Shown here piece by piece: positions 24,001 through 36,718 of a stretch of 64,000 bases of DNA; position 1 is the first letter of the stretch, and every line of letters begins with the position of its first letter. Made by a program: the position numbers and the translations under genes. The stretch is from NCBI RefSeq assembly GCF_937616625.2, contig NC_065571.1, positions 52,437,651 through 52,501,650 of the forward strand, given 5' to 3'. A model generated the notes under the pieces. The model ran no database searches and had not been told where the DNA came from. It saw only the letters and a program-made list of their open reading frames with translations. Origin of the DNA: Mercurialis annua. Taxonomy: Eukaryota; Streptophyta; Magnoliopsida; Malpighiales; Euphorbiaceae.

Positions 24001-26981
24001 TCCATATCGGAGTTTCGCATGCGTGTAACGTATTCAAACAAGGGAGTAACTTCTCCTCCTTGGGCTATACAGGCTCTCCTTAAATGTGAAGGTAACTTGT
24101 TAATGTCAGTTATAGAAGCCAAACTGCCAATAAATTGGGAAAGTATGTCTCCAAAATGTTGAGAAGCCTTCATGATTGGATGGCGTGATTCATGTGGCAA
24201 TACGAGTCAGTTATTAGTGGATATTTGAGTAGCAGGCAGCCTAGATTCGTAACTCAAATAGAAGAACGATTGCAAGAGAATGCATAATTCAGATAACAAA
24301 CCTCCTTCGCGAATTCTGTAGGAAGAATGTCAACAGAAGAACATATCAAACCATTCCCTTCCATGTCCTGATGGTAAGAATCATTTAAGGGATCATATCT
24401 GACCAACCAAATGAGACGAAGAAAATTAGAGTAAAGGGAGATAAGATATACAATCTGATTCTGGAAAGTGGAAACAATATTTATGGAATGAAGTTCCAGA
24501 GTATGAGAAGCTACTAACATAATACCTGAAGAATGGACTATCAATTAATGTGATTTGGTTAATAAACTCAATAGAGCCTTCAACGTCACAAGTTATATCA
24601 GCAACTCCGACAAGAGGGCACCCTTTCCTCGTTAGATCTTGAAGTTGCTGGGCACTCAACAGCCGGGGAAATCTTTTCTCCCAGTACATGCAATTGACTG
24701 CAAGGTAACAAAGCTCAGCAATAACTTCAATAGTTTATAGTCACAAATTAATATTAGAAAAAAATAAGAAGATTCCAAAGAGTAAATCAAGAAAAAGAAA
24801 ATATCATCTAATTGTATCACTAGTTTACAGATGTAATATATATACAGGATTGGAGCTTGCTTAGATCAAATTTTTTTACATTGCAAGCATGTTTGAGGAT
24901 TCTCAATCCAAATTTTTTACTTGTTTCTGAATACATAGGCCTGAAAACAGTTGCCTCGGACTCATGGTAATCCACAGTAAACTTAAAGAGAAATAATCAG
25001 TACAAACTCATTTGTGCAAATAATAAATTCAGTGAATCAGTAAAAGTAAAATGTATCACATACCAATAATAGATGCATATGGAGCAATTTTTTCATGAAA
25101 AATTGGTTTGTAGTGTTCTGGATGTGCATAGTAGTCGGCCTGAAATACAAAGTAAGTGTCTAAATCAGCATGCTTTAATCTTATATAAAAAATCTTGTGA
25201 ATTGGACAGAAGTAGAAGCTCATTGAACAGATATAGCATGTCTTTCCAATGCCGAAAGTAACATAACCGAGCATCTGCTTACTATGCAGGCATATCTAAG
25301 GACCTAGTACAAATATAGATACTAAAAAAAATGCATCATCGAGAGTTAATATCTTTTTTTTGATGAATAATCGAGAGTTAATATCTGTTTGAGTTTACTT
25401 ACTTTATCAAACGTTTTGGAAGAATCGATGTGTTCAACCATGTCTTGACTAGTCACAACACAACCATATACTTGGTGCACTCTCTTTGATCTCCTTAAAG
25501 GGTGACTTGGATCGCTGGCCTATGTAAGGACAGCAAGTAATTCAAGTGAGTTGAGCGGAAATGAGCTTACTCGCACACTTAATATGAGACTAATCGGTCA
25601 CTGGTATAAAATATACAGTGGACTTCTTTATGAATTATAGTTTCAACCAGTCAAACATGATAGCTTGACAGTAGTAAAGCTTCTCTCATTCAGACATGAA
25701 TCTATGGGGACAAATCTGGTTTGAACTTACTTGTGCAAATAGTTCTGGTAATCTGCTTGGTTCGACAAAAGTATGAGGAAGAAGTTTAAAAATTTCTTGT
25801 GCACCTTGAGAAACTACAAGAAAAAGGATGTAAAAATTATGTGTTTTGTTTTGTTTAAACAATTGTAATAAAAATCGAGGCATGGAAATGAAGCAAAAAA
25901 AGCACTAGAAAAAAATATGTTTAAAAGGAGAAGCATGGAACTAGTCATCAAGGAATTAATGATGCACACAATCAATTTAGCAACATAATATAATCAATAA
26001 TACTCATGATTCAAACTTTATTGGCTGAAAACATTATTCCCACTTTAAAAACAGAACACAAGGTTGCGGTTTTCTATACCATTTCCGGAGCCAGTGAATA
26101 TGAATACCAGAGGACAAATTCCTGATGGCAATCCAAAAGTTGATATCTCTTCTCCCACAGAAATTACGGCAGCTTTGGCGGCAGCCAGGGAAGAATACAT
26201 GTAAGATGATCCCAATGACAGGAATGGTGTTGAATACCCAAGGCTCAGGTACCCTAAAAAACATACAAGCATGAGTCAGATTCAGCTTCAGCCAGAATCC
26301 AGAACACAGACACATGAAAGGAATTAAGCAGTGAACCATACGCTGTCCTAGCCCATGGAAGAAATCAACAAGTCCTGCTCTGCCAGCATATTTCCCAAAA
26401 GCGAGCAGCCGTTTCCCATGATCTCCGACGATAAGTTCATAATCATATAGCGATACCCTTTCTGCTAGAATCTATCAAGAAAAAGATAATTAGCTCAATC
26501 AAGTCCAAAACAATATCATCTAAAAACTAAACAAAACAGATTAAATTCTATACCTTATCAAGCAAAGGCATATTTTCCTTTTGTGCCTTATGAGTATGCG
26601 AAAAAAATGCATACGCTCTATCAGGAAGGATCATTTCAAGCTACAACAAATAAACACAGAACAAACAATTAAATCAAACATCTATAAACATCCCTTCTAC
26701 ATAAATTAAAATTGATTAAGAAAAAACCCTACTTTTGGCTGTTTAATGCCCAAAATGAGACCACATTCAGACAAATCATCAGAAATCTCACAGCCAACAT
26801 CCTCATACATTGCATCATGATGAATTCTCTTCGTAGACGGCTGCACAACTATGCGAGCCACCCCGGTTTTATCCTTGCCGCTATGTAGAAGCCGCGCGCA
26901 ATGCGACGGGGTTAAAGGAACCCTTCTTTCCCATTTGTTAACTGACTCTGCGAGAATTCCAACTACTCCGTTCCCCAGCAT
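18007..26981 (-). CDS. LKR/SDH: Bifunctional lysine-ketoglutarate reductase/saccharopine dehydrogenase (LKR/SDH)
   Basis: Twenty-four exons (26981-26733, 26640-26554, 26471-26342, 26253-26080, 25813-25731, 25519-25403, 25139-25064, 24697-24526, 24398-24302, 24167-24001, 23898-23844, 22314-22174, 21282-20935, 20740-20660, 20533-20468, 20245-20128, 20040-19911, 19667-19588, 19515-19360, 19190-18965, 18856-18748, 18563-18402, 18314-18245, 18059-18007) total 3147 nt, 1048 aa, close to the plant enzyme. Residues 1 to about 450 are LKR (MLGNGVVGILAE..., SYMYSSLAAAKAAV, GLPSGICPLVFIFTG). Exons 11-12 form a linker. SDH follows with the dinucleotide-binding LIIGAGRVCRP (about 577-587). The enzyme carries out the first two steps of lysine catabolism, lysine to saccharopine to aminoadipic semialdehyde plus glutamate. 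The reading frame is open throughout. Introns 11 and 12 hold transposons. Confidence 0.96.
18598..18670. repeat. CGAGCT-rich repeat fragment in LKR/SDH intron 21
   Basis: A short stretch with gagtcgagcttgaaatcgag, gctcgagtc and gccgagttc words related to the dispersed repeats at 8458-8865 and 28080-28850. It lies between exons 21 and 22. Confidence 0.4.
21336..22023. mobile_element. Stowaway-type MITE in LKR/SDH intron 12
   Basis: The ends are the classic Stowaway ends: ctccctccggtccgtaat on the left (from 21338) and accggagggag on the right (to 22021), flanked by TA dinucleotides at 21336-21337 and 22022-22023. At 684 bp it is longer than most. Near the right end the terminal motif appears twice (aaatgcgacaaatattatgg, then aaatgcgactaatattacga), a partial internal duplication. 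Stowaways are mobilised by Tc1/mariner transposases; none is encoded here. Confidence 0.85.
22457..23428. mobile_element. Mutator-type foldback element in LKR/SDH intron 11
   Basis: The body is 22467-23418 (952 bp). Both ends read gaacaaaggatca inward and match over about 100 bp as inverted repeats. The flanks are identical 10-bp repeats, GTACATAAAT, at 22457-22466 and 23419-23428. The centre (about 22740-22965) holds a second set of nested inverted repeats built from gaacagatc / gatctgttc words and cctcctcgcc. There is no transposase. It makes intron 11 (22315-23843) the longest in the gene. Confidence 0.85.
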
Positions 26982-29699
26982 TCTTGATTACTGCTACTCA
27001 CCAATTCAATTCAAATTTTTCAATTAATATTGTATTACAACAATCAGTCTAATTCTGAAATTTCCGATTGCATATTTATTAAGCACAAGGCAAATCCTAT
27101 CATATAGATAGAAATTAAACACTAATAATGCTGATTTGCATTATTATTTTACGATTATCCAAAACTCCAAACAAGATAAACATTAAACATTAAATAAAGA
27201 ATTAATATCCATACCAATTTAAAAAATATACATGCTATAAATTAATGATTTGGATGAGTTATTTCATTCTCCATAAATAATTAAATAATCAAACTGGATA
27301 TAGATGACAGAATACATAAACAAAAACAACAAAGTATAATTAAATCTGAAAACAGAGTAGAAAACAAAATTCAAGAAAATAATTAAAAAACAAAGGATGA
27401 TTTACCTTTAACTAATCTGCTGAAAAAACCATTAATCTGAAGGTAATATTATAGAGTTGAATACAATATATAATTGATCTTGATCAGTGCATGAAATGAA
27501 AATGATAAACAAGCATGTATATGTATATAAAGATAGTAATAAATTAATAAGCTTATCAGTTATTTTTTAATTCAAATTTATGTTCACTACATCAAAATCA
27601 ATCTGATCAGCAAATCATTATGATGATGACGATGAATCGATGGAATTGTTTGCGTGTTAAGATGCTTATGATAAGGATTTGTCGTAGATAATTAATTGCT
27701 GATGTGTCATCTACTGAGCTTGTTAGATAACCAGTAATAGGGGCCCAGGTGGGGCCGAAAGTGTGCCAAGTAGCCAATTAGGACAAGTAATCTTCATGGT
27801 ACAGACACGTGGCATTACATTTTGTTTTGTGATGCTGCTGGGATCTCCGCCTAAAAGGTTTGTTGCTTGCTTTGATTAGGACAAGCAATCAAGCATGTGT
27901 ATAGGCCCACCCTGGGGTTAGGTTAAATTTAACTTATACTATTGCATGCATGATACGCCATCACTTTTGTTATCAAATGGTATACTACCTATTATAAATA
28001 TGTTTTTTTAAAATATTTTAATAAAATATTTAAAATAATAAAGATATTATTTAAAAAAAAATTAAAACTAGTTCAAAATGATAAGCAGCTCATAAGCAGT
28101 TTGGTGTTCGTATAAAAGTTCGATTATGATTTCACAAACTAATTCGAGTTCAATTATTACTTTTATGTTATCGGTATTTTGATAAATATATGAATTAGTA
28201 TGAATTCTTCTTCTAAATTTGTTAACAAGTTTTGGTTATATTTTATTAATTTATATGGTAAACGAGTCGAGCTCAAAATGAACCGAGCTCGAGTTTTACT
28301 CGTTTAACTGCTAAATAGGCTAAAGACGAATTGAGCTTGAGCTTAATCGGCTTTCATTTAGATGTCAAACGAGTTGAGTTCGAGTTCGTTTTGTGTATGT
28401 TCATTTAAATGCTAAATAAGCGGGTTAGCTTACATATAAATGTACGAACACGAGATCATCTGTATCAAACATGAATGACAAAATTTGAATACCTTAAGGT
28501 CGAGTTCATTTTTCAAAACTCAAATTGAACTCCAAATGAACCGAGCTCGAGCTGACTCGTTTAGGAACTCAATGAGCTAAAGACAAACCGATCTCGAACT
28601 CCAGTTGTGTTCGGTCATTTAGATGTTAAATAAACTGCATTCGAGGTCACTTTTTCGTTCATTTCAATCTTGAGCAAGACGAGCTCCAACTTGAGTTTGT
28701 TTAACATATAAAACGATCGAACGCAAGCCGTGCGGGAAATAAATACTAACATTATAAAAATTAAAGGAATCAAGATTAAGATCCGCATTCAAAATTCGAG
28801 CTTGAATATGAGCATTTTCTTCATATAACGAGTCGAATATTACAATCCTGGCTTAAATTCAATAGACTGTTTAGTTTATATTTTTTTTATTTTCATTTTT
28901 TTCCAATAATTTTATTCTTCGTATGAATGGGCTCGGACAGTGATAAGGCTCACTTAGGGGCCCAACATATTTCCTTTAGCAATCCGCCTCGTACATTTCT
29001 GTTCCTAAGATCATTCGCCCATATATGCTGCCGCATATGGTATGACTCGGCCATTCTGGCCAGTGGCTTCTGCCGGTTAGCTTTGTTTTCTTGGCAGTTT
29101 TACAGGCTAATTTTAAGCTTTACAGTATTATGAGAATTGAAGAATTTGAGCTAGTACGTCCTTTTATTTTGCTTTTCTTTTATGTTAATCAATCAGATTT
29201 ATACTTAATAAGAGTTCCAATTTATATAATCTTGCAGTCTCGTGGTGAAGTTGTTTTGATAAATAAATTAAAATCTTATGATGTTTATGCCTTAAAATAT
29301 TAGATAAAATGTACAAATGATCAATTAGAAAAGCACAAAAATACGCTTAAAAAGGAGCACAAGAATAACTTGGTTTATTGAAATTACTGTTTTCAATCGG
29401 TTATGAATAATTTTTAACTTGATGATTCTCATGAGATTCACATGATATCCCATCCTAATATTATATGATCTAATTTTGGAATTGTGTAAATGCTATATAT
29501 GGTTGGGATAGGCTGTAATTCAAGCCACCATCATATTCTTTTAAAAACTTACAATATAATGAAATAAAACTTACGTAAGAGAAAGGTCGATTCTAAACTG
29601 TCTAGAGGTCAGAAATGAACTAAATGACCGGACACAATTCAATCCGAATTGAAAAAATTCATAATTTCACCACTTACACTTACAAATGTATTGTTTTTT
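26982..29699. other. Upstream region of LKR/SDH and repeats
   Basis: About 26982-27850 is the likely promoter and leader of LKR/SDH (minus strand). At about 28080-28850 there is another copy of the CGAGCT-rich dispersed repeat; I could not find its ends. No coding gene is supported. Confidence 0.5.
27804..27813 (-). promoter_or_regulatory. G-box/ABRE-like site upstream of LKR/SDH
   Basis: On the minus strand the site reads GCCACGTGTC, a G-box that contains the ABA-response core ACGTG, about 820 nt upstream of the LKR/SDH start codon. LKR/SDH genes are known to respond to ABA and osmotic stress in several plants, so the site fits, but one match of this length is weak evidence. Confidence 0.4.
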
Positions 29700-29935
29700 T
29701 TATATGTTCTATGAGGTTTCCTGAACGGGTTCAACTATGAGACGATATTATTAAACTTTCCACATTCAGACTAATCCTCACTCGAGTAGTGTAGGTCTCT
29801 TGCGGAAGACAGGCCCCAAATTTTAAACGGCTGCATACATGAGTACGGTTAGAACTCGTAACTTTACTTAAACTTATAGAGTGCCGTATCAATTCACTTA
29901 TGTCTTGGTGATAGAGACTTATAAATGTATTGTTT
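29700..29935 (-). mobile_element. SINE-like repeat, copy 1
   Basis: Read on the minus strand, it has the layout of a tRNA-derived plant SINE: a weak box A, then a box-B-like gagttctaacc, then a conserved body with gcagccgtttaaaatttg and ggattagtctgaatgtgga. The second copy at 32755-32975 shares these words in the same order and orientation. The internal polymerase III boxes are degenerate. Confidence 0.5.
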
Positions 29936-31216
29936 TTATATATCGCACTCATTCTAATAACAACAACGAGTTTTGTCATAAAATGATGTATCAATAGTTT
30001 ATCGGACGCGGACTTTACGATAGATGTTAGAGAGGCAGAGAGCATTGCAACCTATATGAGTCTATAAAAGTAATTATTCTGAAGAGTTAAATGCTACACC
30101 GTGAAAACCGGTGGACTCAGTTCTAAGAATTTATAACTCCGTGATGGACTTATAATTCAGGGCTATTTGCTATAATGGATCCCCTATCTACTGGCACTAC
30201 ACTCTTTCAAGCGATGTCTTAAATTAAGCAGCCACATTTCTACCAACAGACATAAAAATAAATCCTGAATTAATGTCACAGGATAACTAATTTTATTTTA
30301 TTTTATTTATTTACTTGTCCCTCCAAAAGGCAAGCCTTGCTATAGTCATAATAACTACTGGCAGCTAAAATATGGGCCAAGGAGCCTCCTGCCGAATCCA
30401 TGTTTGTTTTAAATTTTCAATGCCAAATTATGTTTTCCTATATTTATGCTCCATGTTTTCAAAAAAATTACAACTACTATTTTACTTTCCTTTTCCCTCA
30501 TTATTCGGTTTTTCAAAAAATCAATATAGTTTCCATAGACATTGTATATAATCAGAAAAAATTCTTAAGTAGACCGAGTCTACCCCGTCATTCGTGGACT
30601 AGCCTATGACATATCATCAAAATAGTGGTAATATGGTAGAATTGTTTGTTGCTTTTTTACACATTTGAATAGTAATATTATAATAGTGCCACTATTTTAA
30701 TAGTGTATCTTACTATAGGGAAGTTCTTACTTAAATCCGGTCCATAAATAATTTATGAACCTATCCAATAAGATGTCAGAGAAATCAGAAGAAAGAGAAA
30801 TAATGAGAAGAGAGAGAAAATTGTATTAAATTTTCTAACACTTCACTGGGTAGATGCATGGAATATTCATAGATCGGGATTATATAAGAATTTTCCATTA
30901 ATATGATAGCCTTAATCCACGGATGACGTGATAGATTTGGTTTATCTAAGAATTTCTATGGAATCCGCTTATAAATTTTGTTACGGTTATCCCATCAATT
31001 ATGTTATGTGTGCAGGCACCTTCTGATATCAAATTAATTTGTAAATCTCATACCCACACCATAAAGGGCAAAGTTTTTTTCCGACTTAGACAGACTTGAC
31101 TCAACAAAATGTATTTGAATAATATTTAAAAACAAACAAATCATTTAGGTTTATGTTAAAACTCGAGCTGAATTTGAGAAATTTTACATTTAGCCAAAAA
31201 GTAATTAGAAAAAAAT
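29936..31216. other. Intergenic AT-rich DNA
   Basis: No gene, no clear transposon ends. Short ORFs show no recognisable protein. Confidence 0.45.
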
Positions 31217-31393
31217 TAGGAGTGGGCAAAAAAACCATTTAAACCCATTAATCGATACCAATAACCGGAAAATATGATCAGTCGGTTAAATAGTTTAGAT
31301 TTAGGTTTGGTATTTTAAAATTTGATAATTAATGTTTTAGATTTAGGATTTGAAGTTTTAAAAACTGCGGTTAATAATTTATATTTTTTTATG

Positions 31394-31431
<38 letters not shown>

Positions 31432-31686
31432 TTATATTTTATATTCTTATTTGTTAAAAAAAATTGAACAGAATTGTAGTTTCGTATTAGACTATACTTA
31501 AAATTTGATTCTATTACCTTTTTATGGTTAATGGTTAAAAACCGCAAAACTGAAAATTTAAACCATTCTAAATAGTTAACCGGTTAAAATTTTAAATTTA
31601 AGTTTTCAATTATAAAAATCATAATATCATGAAACAATTTACAAATTACGCTCATGGACCGGTTAATCGGTCCATGCCCACCCCTA
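31217..31686. mobile_element. hAT-type MITE
   Basis: The ends are taggagtgggca and tgcccacccct(a), a typical hAT-MITE pair. The interior carries repeated ccggttaa and aaccg words. A-rich flanks on both sides give a possible but uncertain 8-bp duplication. It contains an (AT)n tract at about 31397-31426. Confidence 0.6.
31397..31426. repeat. (AT)n microsatellite
   Basis: A pure TA run of about 30 bases inside the hAT-type MITE. Confidence 0.8.
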
Positions 31687-32754
31687 AAAAAAGTAGTAGA
31701 CATTAAGTTTTGGTCTAAAGACTATTTAAGTCTGCATTTGTTTTTTTTTTATATTTGAACCTAATTTTGCAAGTTTGTAGCAAATGTATTCCAATTAATG
31801 TTACATGGTGAGGATAATGGTAACAAGTTTTTTTGTTATTTATATTTTATGTTTGAAGTATCTTTAGCCTTATAGATGATATCTATCTGTATTACCATGT
31901 ACTTATTTTTCTACATAAACACAAATTGGGACATAATTGCAACAAATTTTAGAAATTAGGATAACATTGCAAAAATAAAAAAGTTTGGTTGTAATTAATA
32001 TTTGGATATTAATCATCTTTAGTCCTTAAGTTTTCTCCATTTCTCCTACGTATTTTTTTAAATATCTAAAATTGTCTTTCTGTAACTATACCTTTCAAAC
32101 TCAGATCAATAGATAATTGTGCAGAAATTTCCACATGCGACATTGTAGTCCCCATAAATTGAGAGACACATGTGTACTACTATAGGCAAAAAAACAGTCT
32201 CAATTTAATCCAACCCAATGTACATCCGAATATGCTAGATGCTTGTGCATCAATCAAAAAAAGCAAAGTAACTCTTATCTCAATAAAAATTAAAAGTTGC
32301 TGCTATTATATTTTTGAATTCACTAAATTTTTATTTAAGTATCAAATTTTAAAATTATAAGTAACAGAAAATTAATTAGTGATTTCATATTAAATTGAGT
32401 TTATATGGCAATTGAATTTTATCATGTCATGTAATAACAATATTTTCTTCTTGCAACAAAAATAAAATTAAAATAAAGTTTTATGACCACAAAAGCTTAC
32501 TATTCATCATTAATGTAGAGAGAAAAATATGATGTGGTAAAACTTGGTTGCCACTTGATTCAATTTAACTTGAAATCAGTAAAAATAACATAATTGTTAA
32601 CAATTTTAAAATTTATTTATTTTCTAGATTGAAACAATATGAAAATTAATTGATCCTAAAATTTAATACCCCAACAATTGCATTCAAGTAATTTCAGTTG
32701 GTTGATCAAATAATAAATGTTGAATCAATAACTGAAAGAAAAAGTACGTATTAT
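31687..32754. other. Intergenic AT-rich DNA
   Basis: No gene or repeat with recognisable ends was seen. Confidence 0.4.
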
Positions 32755-32975
32755 CTTTTTTCGGTAAAGCTTCATGAAGTTTTTTAAACGGATCTCAATG
32801 ATGAAACATCACGTTTAACCTTCCACATTCAGACTAATCCTTACTTGAATACTGTAAGTCCATTACGGAGCAGACTCTAACCTCAAATTTTAAACGGCTG
32901 CATATATGAGTATGGTTTGTAAACCGCGATCTTATTTAAGTTAGTAGAACGCCTTGCCAAGTCACCTCGCATTAT
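32755..32975 (-). mobile_element. SINE-like repeat, copy 2
   Basis: On the minus strand it begins with a box-A-like cttggcaaggcgttctacta, then a degenerate box B (cgcggtttacaaacc), then the same body as copy 1 (gcagccgtttaaaatttg, ggattagtctgaatgtgga), and ends aagctttaccgaaaaaaga with an A-rich tail. This is the more complete copy. It lies about 200 bases upstream of the pectinesterase start. Confidence 0.6.
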
Positions 32976-33190
32976 CCTCCACACATTATGTTCTCAAAAT
33001 TTTAATTCCTGTCCATGACATATATAATTCAATCACGTCCCCACATATCACACAAAATCCCAAAAACATTAATAATCTTTACATCAAACTTTCTTTAATC
33101 AAATAAATAAATTCCATATTCAAATTTTATTATTAATATCATCCTATAATAGAGTTAAAATCCTTCACCGACAGAACAACCAGAAAGAAA

Positions 33191-36100
33191 ATGAAGAAAC
33201 TCTTTTCATCTATACTTCTCATTTCCGCCATACTCGGCATTGTCGCCGGTGTTCCCTCAAGAACGGGTAAATCCGACGAATCAGCTCACGCCATTATCAA
33301 ATCCGCATGCAGCTCTACGCTAAACCCTAGCCAGTGTTTTTCAACAATCTCAGTACTGTCTGCCGAAGCTACGAGCAAGATAACGAGCACGAAGGATGTG
33401 ATACTACTATTATTGAATGTAACCGAGCCGACAGTTCACAAAACTTATCGTAAAATTCAGACTCTTAGCTATGCAAGAAACTACACAAAACGAGAAATTT
33501 CTGCTCTGCAAGACTGTATGCAGATGTTGAATGATACTGTAGATGAGATCAGAAAAATTGTGAAGGATCTTGAGGGTTATCCTTCTTTGAAAAAATCTGT
33601 AGCAGAACATGCTGATGAGCTTAAGATACTGATAAGTGCTGCCATGACTAATCAAGTAACTTGTCTTGATGGGTTTTCTCATGATAAAGGAGACAAAAAG
33701 GTACACTTTCTTTTTTGTTTTTGTAATGGTTTTTTTATATTGTACGGAAACTTATTGATTTTTATGTGTTCCCCTTTTGGTTTTGGAAAATACTCTTAAA
33801 ATTCGGGTTACAAATTTTTGTAGTTAGTGAACTTGATTTTTGTTTCAAATGTTATCATTATTTAATGGGTTAATTGTAACATAAATCACAAACTTTTTGC
33901 TAATTACAACAGGAACTTCAAAATTTAATAATGTCGGTAACTAACTTTCATTTTCTGATAAATCGGAATACTGAGTTAAAAAAAGCCGACATGAACATTA
34001 TAATATACGCTAAGTCAACATTATTATTGTCGAATGATTGTTTGGTGTATCCAATATGAATTGTTTATGTAATTTTATTCAGTAAGTCAAGTTAGGAACT
34101 AAAAAATTCAATTTATAAAATTGATGGATTTTTTGTTGGAGAAAAAAAAATTGGTTAAAATTTTGAATTAAAAAAAAAAAAGCACTCTGCCTAAAAGATA
34201 TGGTTTATCCATTTCACCATTTCCGATTTAAATATTTCCGGCATTTTTATTTCCGTGCAAAATGGTTCATTTTGTTCGCATTTCAGATGATTTCTTTTTG
34301 TGCTATTAGGTTCGTGAATCCTTTATGGATGATGAAAGGTATGTCCACCGCCTGTGTGGAAACGCCTTAGCCATGATTAAGCAAATGACAGACGCAGATA
34401 TGGCCAACGAGCAAAAATTCTCATCGTCATTGTCACCGGAAAGGAAGCTTGAAGAGGAAGAATGGCCGGGATGGTTATCGGCCGGAGACCGTAGGCTACT
34501 GCAGGCCACAAATCCGACTCCTAATGTTGTTGTGGCAGCTGATGGAAGTGGAAATTTCCGGACGGTGTCGGAGGCGGTGGCTGCTGCACCGTCAAGGAGC
34601 AGCAGTAGATATATTATAAGGATTAAAGCTGGGGTTTATAGAGAGAATGTGGATATACCGTCGAGCAAAACTAACCTAATGTTCTTAGGTGATGGGAGGA
34701 TGAACACTATCATTACTGCTAGCAGAAATGTGGTTGATGGCAGTACAACTTTCAATTCTGCAACTGTGGGTAAGTTTTTACTGTGATCTGCACGGGGATA
34801 AACATGTTCAAATGAATTGTTTGAAAAAAAAAAACATAAAAAGGCCAATCTGGTCCGTAAACTTGTGATTTAAAATCCATTAATTCACTTTCAACCATTT
34901 TGATCAATTAACGACAATATGCTCTTTATTTTTGGATCCATTAAGATTAGTATTCTCCATTTTTGTGTCAATTAAGGATAAAAATGGGTCCCGATTCCTA
35001 ATATTGTTATATTGTACAATTTTATCCTTATATAATCTAAAGATTGAAAGTATCGTCTTTAATTGGGGTAATAGATTATGGGAGTTACCGAACTTGTTAA
35101 TTGGGCTAAGAGTGTGGGTTTGTGGTTTTAAATAAGGATACTCACAATTTGTTAATTTTTTTTCATTTTACACCCTAAGCTGATGCCTGATGTCACCTGG
35201 ACATCATTTGATGGTTAAAGGTGTAAAATGATTCAAAATTGATAAATTATGTGTGTTTTAAATCTAAATTACAAATTTAAACTCTTTAAAAAAAAGTTAT
35301 CCAAATTGATGGGTCCAAATGAACTTTTATGGGCAGTTTTGCTTTTTTTGATTGCCATCTGTAATTAAACAGAGGACACTACTACATTATTGCTTGATGT
35401 GACGATTTGATCTTTACTTAAACAATGTCTGGCAGAAATTGGTGGAAAAGTAAGAACATAGAATTTGCCACAAAAGAAAATTCCAGACTCTGCATTTGAA
35501 AATTATTACCACGGTTAAATTAATTATTTGAACATGTTTCATAGTATTTATTTCCTTCAGAAGGAATTTATTTACTTCCTGATACTTTATATTTTTATAG
35601 AGAAGCTCTAATCTGTAACTACAAAACTATTGCAGCTGTTAATGCGGACGGATTCTTAGCCAAAGAAATAACCTTTCAAAACACAGCTGGACCATCGAAG
35701 CATCAAGCTGTAGCAATACGCGTAAGCTCGGATTTATCAGCATTTTACAGATGTTCAATGATGGCTTATCAGGACACACTTTATGTACACAGACTTCGTC
35801 AATTCTATATCAGCTGCGTTATTGTTGGTTCCGTAGATTTCATATTTGGAAATGCAGCAGTCGTGTTCCAAAACTGTGATATACATGCCCGTCGTCCCAA
35901 TCCAGGCCAACGGAACATGGTCACAGCACAAGGACGCGAAGACCCGAATCAGAACACTGGCATAGTTATCCAAAAATGCAGGATCGGTGGAACTCAGGAT
36001 TTACAAGCGGTGAGCGGCAGTGTTCAAAGTTATTTAGGCAGACCGTGGAAATTGTATTCGAGAACCGTTATAATGCAGTCTGATATAACTAATATTATTC

Positions 36101-36327
36101 ATCCAGCCGGGTGGTTCATGTGGGATGGAACTTTTGCGCTTGATACATTGACTTATAGGGAGTATCAGAACACAGGATTGGGAGCTGGCACAGCAAATCG
36201 GGTTACGTGGAAGGGATTCAAAGTGATGACAAGTGCAGCTGAGGCTCAACCATATACTGCTGGTAATTTTATTTCAGGGGGTAATTGGTTACCTGGTACT
36301 GGCTTTCCGTTCTCTCTTGGTCTGTAA
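33191..36327 (+). CDS. Type I pectin methylesterase with N-terminal PMEI domain
   Basis: Three exons (33191-33700, 34310-34769, 35636-36327) encode 553 aa. Residues 1 to about 22 are a signal peptide (MKKLFSSILLISAIL...). A pectinesterase-inhibitor pro-domain follows to about 200. The basic processing site RRLL is at 231-234, where the subtilase cut that frees the mature enzyme is expected. The catalytic domain has GVYREN, QAVA (347-350), QDTL with acid/base Asp370, DFIFG with nucleophile Asp391, and LGRPW with Arg459. It removes methyl groups from wall homogalacturonan after secretion. All key residues are present, so it should be active. It lies between the two LKR genes and converges on the shorter one, with 391 nt between stop codons. 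Confidence 0.95.
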
Positions 36328-36718
36328 ACGGAAAATTACAGATTCTCGTGCTTTGACATTTCCTTTCCATTTCATAAATGATTCTGAAGAAACTTTATCT
36401 AATAACCTATTATTATAAAAAATAACATTGTTTCCCGTTTCAGCCTTTTCTAAGTAAGTTCATATCAGTTTGAAAATACATAAGTTGCGTGCAAATTTTC
36501 CGCGCTTAGATCAATTATTTTTTTGAATAAGCACTTAGATCAATTGAATGAGGTAGATGTTTACAGAATTTATGCTCTATAATGTCATGCCAAAAGTGTC
36601 ATAGTCCTTGATAATATTATAATGAATGGCATGATTGAAATCATTTTCCCCTCAGAACACAAATTGAAAATTAACAGATTGATATCAGATGTAACTCCAT
36701 CTGATTAAGGATCGAAGC
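36328..36718. other. Shared 3' region of the pectinesterase and LKR-only genes
   Basis: The only space downstream of the LKR-only gene before the next coding region. I see no trace of SDH exons in it, so the second half of the enzyme is absent at this locus. Confidence 0.65.

Noticed and set aside
29731..30045. ORF of 104 codons on the minus strand
   Set aside because: It lies across a SINE-like repeat and has no recognisable protein.
36328..36718. Hidden SDH exons downstream of the LKR-only gene
   Set aside because: Read in all minus-strand frames, I found none of the conserved SDH blocks present in the full gene.
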